From Bacteroidota bacterium (GTDB lineage: Bacteria; Bacteroidota; Bacteroidia; Bacteroidales; CAIXZF01), in contig JAKLIX010000009.1 of NCBI GenBank assembly GCA_022709385.1, positions 97,967 to 161,966 of the forward strand: 64,000 bases of DNA, in the 5' to 3' direction. The notes beneath the pieces are model-generated. The model was not told where the DNA came from and did not search any database. It worked only from the letters and a program-made list of their open reading frames with translations. Numbering within the stretch: position 1 is the stretch's first letter; the number at the start of each line of letters is the position of its first letter. Positions 46,301 through 58,300 of the stretch are shown in pieces. Made by a program: the position numbers and the translations under genes.

Positions 46301-49300
46301 CCACCAGCACTGTTGCAGGATTGCTGATTGCAGAGGGGCAATACCCGCTTTGTACCTGCGCCCTGTATTGCCAGGTTCCCGGCTGTGCTGGGATCTCGGA
46401 ATACCAGTCGGCTGTATTCACAATATTCATCCATGGCCCGTCATTGAGTCTTTTCTGCCATCCTGTTATAAACCCGGTATGATTGCTCAGGGTAAGCACC
46501 GGCGTATAAGAACCTTCGCATACAGGCGCTCCCCCGCTCACGGTGCCTCCCACCGAACCCGGATTGACAATGTAAAACACACTGCTGGAATAGTCCTCAT
46601 CGCAAACACCACTCTGAACCACCACCTGGTACTCCCACACCCCCGTGTCAGCAGGGATTTCGGAGTATACCGTGTCTGTATGGGGTATCATCTGCCACGC
46701 AGTGGTATAATATCTTTTACGCCAGTGTTTGATCGTTCCGGTGAAACCTCCGACAATGATGGGTCCTGTGGACTCACCCTGGCAGATGGCGGTTGTAAAG
46801 TTCTGAATATTACCGCCGTCGGACTCGGGAAACACATGAATGACCGCTGGGGTACTGTAGGCAAGCGCGCATCCTCCAAGCATGATTTCGGCCCTGTACT
46901 CCCAAAGACCGGGAATGGCAGGCGTTTCAGCATACGATTCAAGCAGGTTGGGTATATCTTCCCAAACGCCACCGTCCAGGCGCTTCTGCCATTTCTGGAC
47001 ATAGCCCTGGTGTTCCTGGATTGCCATTGCTCCTGTACCTTCACCGATACAGATCGTATCACTCCCGCTGATCCACCCGGGTACGGGAGCAGGAAATGAG
47101 GTAATGTGAACCGGTTGCCAGGGACCCACAATGCCGGTGCTGGTCTGTATCGTCCTGACATAACACGTAAGGTTGGCTCCGGAAGGAAGGTACGGAATAT
47201 GAAACAAATAGGGTGAAGTCAGGTCCGTAAAAGCCAGATGTTCCATATCCCAGGAAAACTGTACCCCGTTGCCCAGGGTACCTGGCTGAGCCGACAAATC
47301 AAAAGGACCGCCGCCACAGTGAACCGTATCATTCATCACAGGATTACCCACAAGAGAAACAACATGTACCGTAAAATCAAAGACAGCCTCACAACCATGG
47401 GTATCGGTGACCGTATAAGTCAGATCGAAATCACCATAGGGTGGCCAGGTAAAAAATGGTTCAGCATAGTCGGTACTTGTGAGATACTGCGCTCCAGGAC
47501 CCGTAAATACGGTTGAAACGTAGGGTGGTGTTCCCCCTGACTGGGTACCATGCAACTGTATCCACCAGCCCTGTCCGCAGTATGCCGGATCCGGATCCAC
47601 ATGGGCAGTGAATTCAGGATCGCGGGTAATCGTCACTGTAGTTGTCATTTGCTGTGAACAAGCGGTAAAAAACCGCGTAGCAGTGACAGTATAGGATCCG
47701 AAGGGGCAGTTTTCCCAGCTGATTGGCCCACCAGTTCCTGCCACGGGTAATCCGAATGAAAGATTATCTTTCAACAGCTGGTAAGAAACATTCGCTTCCG
47801 ACCCGCTTAAATACACCGGAAGGCCGGGGCTGCTGTGGCAATAGTGACCGGAACCGCTCAATTCAAAGATCTGCGGCAGCGGATTCACGCTGATCATCAC
47901 CTCACCCGTCATTGGCAGGCTGCATCCGGTCGAAGGATCCGCTGACAATACGGTATAAATGCCGCCATCGAGGTTATCCCAGCTGAGCATACTTCCCGTC
48001 CCGCTGACTGGATTGCCATAGGCAAGTCCATCCCTGAAAAGCTGGTAGGAGAATCCCGTCTGACTTCCCATCAGTTGTACGCTTAGTCCGGGTGCTCCTT
48101 CACAATAGCTGCCTGATCCTGTGACCGGCCAGGTCAGGGGCATGGGATTCACAGCAATACTATTCACCGTTGACTGATCACATCCGTTTACATCAATATA
48201 TGAGTATGTCAACAGGTGGTTTCCTGCACCGGCGATGGCCGGGTAGAAAGTACTGCCAACGGCACCCGGTCCTGTATAGGTGCCTCCGGCCGGTAAGCCG
48301 CCGGTCAGTTCGAATGGTTCTGTATTCAAACAACAAGCCGGAAGTTCGTTATCCCAGGTAACCAGAGGAAGAGGGACTACAGCAATGGTATTGTCAGCAG
48401 AGCCGGTACACACCCCTCCGGCATCATAGGTATAGGAGATGACATGCGTACCAATGCCCCCTGCCGAGGGGATGAACATGCCTGATTGCACGCCCGGCCC
48501 GCTGTAAATTCCACCCGGAGGATCACCGCCGCTCAGAGGGAAAGGAGGGGCATCCAGGCATTGGACAGGCAGGTTTCCCTGGAAGGTAACAAGGGGAGGA
48601 ATTTCAACTGTAATGGTAGCCCAAGCGGAGGTTACTGCCGTGCATGGTTCGTTTTGCACCACGGCCCTGAAACGGGTAGTAAGGTCCAGCAAGCCGGGAT
48701 CGTACATATTACCGGTAAAAGGAATCAGGGTCCAGTCAGTAAACGGACTGACTGATGATTCCCAGTAAAGAATCTGACCTGTAAATCCTGCGAGTGCCAG
48801 GGCGGTGGCTTCTTCTCCCTGGCAGATCAGCTGATCCGGTGTAACTGATCCGCCGGTACCAGGCAGGCTCACATTGACAGATGCTGCAGAGGAGAAGGAT
48901 TCAGAACAGGAAGCGATCACCGTAACGGCCCGGTATTGCCAGGTTCCATATTGGGAAGGAACTTCCGAATAGGTTGCCAGGGTATGGGGTATATCTGTCC
49001 ATGGGCCTGTATTCAATCTTTTCTGCCAGCGGCTGATCGTTCCGTTAAAACCGCTGCATTGGAGTATTCCTGTGCTTTCCCCGAGACAGACCGTACCGCC
49101 GCCAATGACTGTGCCCTGCTGAGGCAGCGGGAATACCTGGATCGCTGCCGGGAGTGCATAAGCCGGATCACAACTTCCCTGGTTCACGACTGCCCTGTAT
49201 TCCCAAATGCCGGAACCGGCAGGGATTTCTGAGTAAAATGGCTGGGTCAGCGGAATATCTTCCCATACGCCACCATCCAGTCTTTTTTGCCATTTCATGA

Positions 49301-52300
49301 TGTTGCCGGCATATCCAGCCAGTGTCATTACCGGAGTATTAACGCCAGGACAGATACTGGCACTGCCGGTCACAGAACCGCCCAGTGGCCAGGCAGTAAC
49401 CTGGACACTCTGAATACCGGAAACCGCCTGGGGACAGTTACCGCTGCCCAGGACCACCTGGTATTCCCACAAGCCGGGCTGCACCGGTATTTCACTATAG
49501 CTTATGCCTGTATGACTGGTTTGCTGCCAGGCACCGGCATTGAGACGTTTTCTCCAGAAAGCGATGGTACCGCTGTGTCCTGTTAAAATGATGGTACCGG
49601 TACTGTTTCCAAGACATATCTCCGGCAATCCGCCGCTGAGTGATCCGCCCAGGGGCAAGGGGTGAACCACCACCATGGCAGCGGCTGAAAAAACATCCGG
49701 GCAACCGCTGATCTGCACCTGCGCACGGTATTCCCAGTTACCATCAACGGCCGGCGTCTCTGAATAACTGGTTCCGGTATGGATGATAGTGGTCCATGCA
49801 CCACTGTTCAGACGCTTCTGCCAGGAAATTACGTTACCTGTCTGACCAGTCAGGTTCAGGACGGGACCGGGATTGCCCAGGCAGATTTCGCTGCCTCCTG
49901 TCACAGAACCTCCCACTGAGTTTTCGGAGGCCATGGCCTGAGCCGTAATCCAGGTGCTGGTCTCTCCGGTCGCGCTGTTTCTTGTTCTGGCATACACGAT
50001 CAGGGTAGTGCCGGCAGGGATCGAAGGTGTAATATAAGAAAAGGGTGCCTCCCAATCAGTAAATACAACCACCAGCCCGTCGAGTGAAAACTGTACCTGG
50101 TCGCCACCGCTTCCGGCGACTGCGACCATCTCCACGCTGCCCTCACCACATCTGACCTGGTCGTTCATAGAAGGTTCAGCGACCACGGAAGTGACCTGGA
50201 TTTCAACCTGGTCGACCGCGGTGCATCCGTGGGCATCGGTCACGGTATAAGTCAACAGATATGACCCGGCTGCCGGACAGTTAAAAACCGGGCTTTGCAC
50301 ATTCACGGCATCCAGGTAAGCACTTCCTGTCCCTGTCCATTGATGCGAAACGTAAGGCAGTGTTCCTCCTGCAGGATTGGCGTTCATGTTAAGATTGACA
50401 CCAACGGTAACCATTGCCGGATCCGGCGTAATTCCGGCAGAGATGGCAGGATCCTGGGCAGCAATCGCCGAGCCGTTCATCATACGGAAACAGCTTGTCA
50501 GGGGATTGGTGGCAATAACGGTATAGGTTCCGGTAGTATTGCCGGGCCATGTGATGGGATTCCCGTTCCCGAATACCGGCGATCCCAGCGGTGATGCATC
50601 TTTCATCAGTTGATAGCCAATTCCCGTTTCTGAGCCGTCGAGTGTAATCGTCTGACCGTCTGCATCTTCACAATAATTACCACCTCCTGTAACATTAAAT
50701 AACACAGGTCTGGGATTCACGACAACGACCGGTGATCCTGCCATCATCACGGAACATGAAGGTGAATTAAGTGTGGCCTGCACCGCGTAGGTTCCCTGAC
50801 CCAGCCCTGACCAGGTGATGCTTCCTCCTGTGCCGGGCAGGATACTTCCCAATGGATTGTCATTGAGCAACAACTGATAGGATACCCCGGTCTGGGATGA
50901 AGCAAGTATCACTTCCATACCACCACCTCCCTCACAGCAACTTCCTCCGCCGCTGAGGCTAAAAATGTCAGGATCAGGTACCACGGTGATCATATTGGCA
51001 GCGTTGTTACTGCATGCATGGACATCGGTAAAGGTGTATGTCAAGACATGTAACCCAGGCCCGGCAATGGATGGATTGAAATTTCCCTGGGTAACACCCG
51101 GACCCGAATAGGTGCCGCCGGCAGGTTGCCCTCCGCTGAGGCTGAGGGTGGCAGAACCCGTGCACAGCTCGGGCAATGATCCGCCAAAGGTAACTTCAGG
51201 CAGGCTAAAGACACTGACAGTATTACTGGCGGATGCACTACATCCATTACCGTCAGTGTAGGTATAAGTGATCATATGGGAACCGGGACCGGCAGCAACA
51301 GGATCAAAGGTTGTTCCATTCACACCATTGCCGCTGTATGTGCCCCCTGCAGGTGTTCCGCCGGTCAAAGTAAAAGGCTGCCCGTTGATGCACTGGTCCG
51401 GGAATATTCCCGGGAATCCCACAACAGGCAATGGATTTACCGTTATAACCGCATCCAGTGAAAACGCCTCCGGGCAGGTTCCCAACTGAACCACAGCCCT
51501 GAATTTTGTGTTTTGTGTGAGGGGTCCGCTGGTGTAAGTCAGACCGGTATGATTGATATTCATCCAGTTGGTGAAGGGACTTACCGCAAACTGCCAGCGA
51601 ATTACATTGCCGGAATGCCCCGAAAGGGTTAACAATCCGCTGTTTTCGCCCTGGCAAATTTCATTGTTCCCGGAAACAGCACCACCTGCACTGGATGGAT
51701 TGACCTGGATCACAGCGGGCGAAGAAAACGCCTCTCCACAGGTACTGATACCACAAACTGCACGATATTCCCATGTTCCGGACTGCAGAGGAATCTCGCT
51801 GTAAGTATTCTGCAGATGCACGATTGGTATCCAGTTTCCCCCATTGAATCGTTTCTCCCAGCGAAGAATATTGTTTGAATAGTTCACCAGCGTGAGCGTT
51901 CCTGTGCTGTTTCCAAGACAGACAGCCCCGCTGCCGGTCACATTGCCTCCCAGGCTCACCGGGTACACAGTCACCGTTGCCAAGGCTGAAAAGACCGGAG
52001 GACAGACACCGTTCCCGATCTCTGCCCTGTAATCCCAGACTCCTGAAAATAAAGGTATTTCACTATAGGTGCTTAAGTTATGGTTAATATCTGTCCAGGA
52101 AGTGCCATTCAGGCGTTTCTGCCATCGGAGGATGGTACCGTTGTATCCGGAAAGTACAAGCAGGGGTATCGGAGTCTGGGGACAAATTGTTCCTCCCCCA
52201 CTGATAAAACCTCCCTGACTTGAAGAAATTACGGTAATTGTAAAGAAATCCGAGTACACCGGGTCACAGGTTCCGCTGCGGACTTCAGCACGGTAATCCC

Positions 52301-55300
52301 AGGTACCTGCAGATGAAGGGATTTCGCTGTAAGTATTCCCGGTATGAACGATGTTTTCCCATGCAAAACCGTTGAATCTTCTTTGCCATCTCTGGACATT
52401 CCCTGTATAACCCGTCAGGGTGAGCAAGCCTGTAGCTGAGCCATAACATATGCTGGTGTTGCCTCCGCTAAGCTGCCCCCCGGCACTCAATGGATACACC
52501 TGGACAGGTACAACATTGGAGTAGGCCACTGCGCATGAAGGGATCTGGACTTCCACGCGGTATTCCCATAAACCTGACGACGAGGGAGTTTCCTGGTAGA
52601 AATCATCCGTCAGAACAATGGTCTGCCAGCTCCCTCCGTTGAGTCTTTTCTGCCAGCGGATGATATTACCGGTTTGTCCTGCCAGATACATCACCGGAGT
52701 AGATTGTCCCAGACACAACATGGCAGCTCCTGAGAGTGAGCCACCGACTGAAGACGCATATGCGGTGGCTGTTGCGCTGATCCACAGGCTAACAACGGAA
52801 GACACGCTGTTGCGTGTCCTGGCAAATACGGTCAGGGGGGATCCGATCAGGACAGCAGGTGTGGTATATTCGTAAGGTTCAGCATCATCTGTATAAACCG
52901 GGTTGATCCCATCAAGGGAAAATTGAACCTGGTCACCACCGGGGCCTGCAACTGCAGTCATCAGGACAGTTCCTGAACCGCAGCGGATCACATCTTCCAT
53001 GGCGGGAGGCAGGAGGGTGGACACCACATGTACGGTCAACTGGTCGGTTGCAGTGCAGGAATGCTGATCGGTAACGGTATAAACGAGCAGGTAATCTCCC
53101 ACCGTATTCTGGCTAAAGACCGGGTTAAGGATGCCTGTATTGTTGAGGGCGGATGCACCGGCACCGGTCCATTGGTGCAGGGTGTACGGAGGGGACCCGC
53201 CGGAGGGATTACCATTGAGGTTAAGGCTACCGCCGGCCACCAGATAAGCCGGATCGGGAATAACAGAAGCTGAAAGGGCCGGATCCTGGGTGATGACCGC
53301 CAGTCCGTTCATCATAGTGCTGCATCCGGTGGAAATGATGGTTGCAAGCACCGTGTATGTCCCGGCAGTCTTATGCAGCCATTCAAGGGGGCCACCCGAT
53401 CCGAAAAGGGGATCCCCGTCGGGCACATTGTCTTTTAAAAGCTGGTATGATACTCCGGTGGAAGATTGTTCAAGAGAGACCGTTCTGCCATTGCCGGAAT
53501 GACAATAGGATCCTGATCCGGCAAGATTAAACACCTGCGGCAGGGGATTTTCCGTGATCAGCGCCTGGTCCGACATGGCAAGTCCGCAGGAGGTAAGCGG
53601 AAAGACAGCGTTTACTGTATACGTTCCGGCAGTCATACCGGGCCAGCCAATCGGATTGCCGGTTCCCTGAACCACAGATCCGAACGGACTGCCATTTTTC
53701 ATCAGCTGGTAATTTACTCCAATCTGCGATCCGGTCAGAACAACTTCAAGTCCGCTTTCTCCCTGGCAATAATTCCCGCTTCCGGTCACTGCATGTACCA
53801 CCGGGACTTCATTGACGGTTATTGTGTTCAAGGCAGCACTGGTGCAGTTGTGACTATCGGTGAACTGGTAGGTGATACTATGGGTGCCTGCTCCTGCGAC
53901 AGCCGGAGTAAAAATATACCCATTCACACCAGGCCCGAAATAGATTCCTCCCGGAGGATTTCCGCCGGACAGGACGAATGCCGGATCATTCAGGCAAGGA
54001 ACCTGAAGGCTGCCGGTGAAGGTGACCGCGGGCAAATCATACACTGTGATGCTATTGGTGGCAGAACTGCTGCAGTTATTGGCGTCTGCATAGGTGTAGG
54101 TGATGATCCATGTTCCTGCGCCGGCTGCAGCTGCACTGAAATTTGTACCTGTAACTCCGGGTCCTGAATAAGTACCTCCCACAGGAAAGCCTGTTTGCAG
54201 GTTGAATGTGGTATTGTTGACGCACTGGGCGGGAAGAACCCCGGCGAAACTGACATTTGGCAGAGGGTTCACAGTGACAACCGCATGACCGGAATAGACA
54301 TAGGGGCAGGGTCCGCTAGCCAGCACCGCCCTGAACCAGGTGGTTTGAGCCAGTATTCCGGGGGAGTATGTTGTTCCGGTATTAGGTATATCTGTCCAGG
54401 TGCTGAAAGGAGCTGTGGTATACTGCCATTTTACGAGGGTCCCTGTATGGCCGCTAAGTGTAAGTGTGCCAGTATTTTCGCCTATACAAAGGATGGTACT
54501 CCCGTTGACTTGTCCACCCACTGCCGGAGGATGAATGGTAAGGGTGATGGTGACAGGCTGACTTTCGCACCCTGTCACGGAATCCACTGCATAATAGGTA
54601 TAGGTTCCGGCGGTTGACTGACCGCTTGGGAAGGGGTTTCCCCTGAAAAGCAGGTTGGTGAGGCCGGGGTTACCGAACCATTTGATGGTACCACTTCCTG
54701 TTGCAGAGAGGGAAGGAATGACTCCTCCTTCACATCCATCCTGGTTTCCGCCTGAGACAGGGGTAGAAGGCGGGATGGAAACAAACTCATCGTATCCCGG
54801 ATCGGGGGTCGCTGCATCGCGCAGATTCAGGTCATAATCCGTGTTAATCCCTGGCAGGGGGATGCCGGCACCGTCAATAAAGCAATTGGAAAATGGTAAG
54901 AGATGAAGATCTGTATCCGACGCAAAGTATGGTTTAATACTTATACTGTGCTGGTCCTGACCGGAGGCTGCCTGGTAGGCAGCGAAGGATTGAACGGGTC
55001 CGCCATTCCACCAGGCACAGGGGCCTGAAAAAGAGTAGATAACATTGTAATCGGAAATGAAACTGTCTGGTGCAATACAATAAACAGCATAGTGTGGTCT
55101 GTTATTTCCAGGTGCCTTTTCATTGATGAAAAGATTATTTCTGATATCACAGGGAAACTCTGACAAACAACGCATGGCGGAGGTGTAGTTGGCAGTGCTC
55201 ACCGGTCCGAATACCCTCACCGAGTTGTAATAGCAATTCATCTGGGCATCAGGTAATCCCGTGAGATCAAGCCCAAACAAGTTCGGGCTCATTGATACTC

Positions 55301-58300
55301 CTGCGTTTAGAGAAATCATATTATTGTAAAGATTGTTGGTACTGCCGGATTTTGACAAATGATAAACTCCGGTGATATTGACGGCCACAGTACCGACCAG
55401 GCCCCGCAATCCGAAGATTTTGTTCCTGCAGACCGATCCGGCCGAAACGAGGATGCCGGTCAGATATCCCTGGGAAAGCGGATTATTAAGCGACATATTT
55501 GCAATCAGGTTATTTTCAACCTTGCTTTGCCACTGGTCATTGTTGAGCCAAATTCCGAAATTACCACCCGTACCTGATGAAAGAATGGAATTTGGGAGTG
55601 AGGGATGGCCGATCAGATTTCCGCCCAATGTGCCAATGTTAACAAGCCCGTTTTCACAAAAAATTCCTGCGAAGAACACGTTTCCCGTTGCGGTGATACT
55701 GATGTTGGAAACGGCGTTTCCAAAAATATGATGAAGCTGGGTTCCGGCAGTATTGATCCAAATCCCGGCAAAAACACTGTTGCCTGCATACTCCCAGTAC
55801 CCACCTTCGCATCCGGGAGCAGAGCCTCCGATGTAGTTAGCCGAGATCACGTGTCCTGAGCCTGATTCCACCCTGATACCGCTTTGTTCTTCAGCAGTGG
55901 CAGCTCCCGCATAAATATTGTTGGCTGAGATCACACAGTTATCCCCACAATCGTACAACATAATTCCTTCGTGGGTGAAATGATGAATATTGCAATCAGT
56001 TACATTGAGGTAAGTAGAGGCTGAAGCTGCATAGACACCTTGTTTCGCAGGTCCGGCAACGCCACCCGTGGCACCACGCAGCTCGCACGCGGTTATATTG
56101 ACGGATGAGCCTCCGGCTCCGAGATTTACGCATGCTGCCCAGGATGAATTGGTTTCGACCACGGTATTGGTGAGGGTACACTGGACTGCATCACCCAAAA
56201 ACTGAAGCGGAGACCTGGCATCCGCAGGGTTCAGGTGGGTATTGCGGAAAAGGAGGTTTTTACCGGCACCTCCGTTAATGGTGACCCTGTCGGCACCGGA
56301 AAAGCGGATCATGTAAACACCGGTAAGATTGCCGTTATTGCTGACAGTTCTTAATGCCGGGCCGTCCGGCTGAATGGTCAGGGTGAAAACCGGGGGCAGA
56401 TCATTTTCAGTCCACTGGTTCAGTGCATGGGTTCCGTCTTCCAGAAGATCTCCGGCTATGATGGCTGTGATGTTTCCTGTAACCACGTTGGCATTGATAT
56501 CCTGGAATAAACCGGCCGGTCCGGTAAGATTGGGATAATCGGGTGTGGCTCCTCCGATGTATTTTATCCCTGAGATGGTTTGTTTGATAGCATAGGACTT
56601 TGGCGTTACCGGTAAGGTGGTAAGATTTCCGACCGTTGTACCGGATGTTCCTGCCAGGGGATTAAAACCCAGATGCAGGGGAACAGCCTGGTCCTGTGCG
56701 ACGAAAAAGTACTCTATCACATCCCCTGCACTTACGCTTCCGGCTGCAAGAAATGCATAATTGATGGTAAAAGTGAAGGGAGAGATGGCATTGGATGCTT
56801 CAACCCACTTCCAGCCGCTGACACCAGGGGTATTGGTATAATCAACGAGGGAAGCATCTCCCTGTTTCCGGTAGTAAATTCTGGGCCTGGATCCCGGGTT
56901 CAAGTCCACACCGGTTCCCTGGTCGGTAATATAAATGTCTCCGACTGTCCTGGTTGCAGCAATTGCCCCATCGGTGAAGTCCTCGAAAGTAATGACGGGA
57001 TGAAAGATATCCACGTTCACGTAATTGCCTGCGTCGGCTCCGATATCGACTGGGGTTAAACTGTTCCGGATCTCGCCGTCAATATCCAGTATGACGCCAT
57101 TGACAGATAAACCAGACCCTTCGGCCGGGGTATTCAGCCCAAGGTGCATATTTATTGTGGACGCACTGCCTGCAGGGTTCAGATAATTTGGATCACCGAT
57201 CCCGCTATGCAGGTTTTGCCCGGGCAGGGCTTCCCAGATTGCCTGTAGGTTGTTTAAAGGAGTGGTGCCACTGTTGAAGGTCATGGTGACACCATCATTC
57301 CCACTGGATGTCAGCACGTTATAATCGCTGAAATGATTGGTGGTATTGGTAAAGAAGCAGGCATAGTGTTTGCCGCCAGATCCAGCGGTTGCGTTTGAGC
57401 GCTGATTGCTGAAGATATTGTTCACCAGGGTATCGATGGCTGTACCCGTCCGGTAGAAGGCAAAGCTGTTAGCCGTCCCGCTTCCCACACCACTACCTCC
57501 CACAAAAATGCTGTTATGGCAGGCGAATATGCGCCCGTTGCTTCCTGTTTTAGCCAGTCCGTAAATGACGGGAGTGAGGGTGATACTATTGCCTGCAGCA
57601 TCGATCCCAAGACCGATCATGTTGTTCCTGATGCTGACACTGCCTGCGGATCCGTTTCCGTTCTTCATCAGGATGCCATAGATTGCGGATGAAAGGGATG
57701 AGGAGGAAACACTGAGGGAGTGGATTAAATTGCCGGAAATGAGATTGGAACCTGAAACGGGTCCGTCATAGTAGATGCCTGCCACCTTCACTGCATTTAG
57801 AGGACTGATATTTGAAAGTGAATGTATCGTATTGCCGAAGATCTGCTGGCCTTCCGTGATGGCAGCATTGGATAATATCCCGATGACGGCACAATTCGCT
57901 TCATTGCCTGTACTTGAACAGGATGAAACCAGGTCAGACACCAGGTTATCATGGATTTGACCATTCCCTGCAGATGCAGGCGACAGCCTGATCCCGACAA
58001 GCTGGTTACTGCTTCCGGTATTGGTAGCGCTGAGGTATCTGACCGTGTTTGAAAATATTGCCTGGTTCAGTGTCAGTGCCAGGGAGTACACCCCGACCAC
58101 CATTCCATTGCATGTACTGGTAAGGGGACCAGACTGGGCACCGACCTGGTTATTGGAAATAATCAATGAGTTTGGCGTGCCGGTGATATAAATTCCGCGA
58201 AGGCCGGCACCGGCAGATCCGTTCATGGCCACACCGGCCATGATATTTCCGCTTATCAATATGTCTCCGAGATTACCGGCAGTGGAGGTAATACAGGAGA

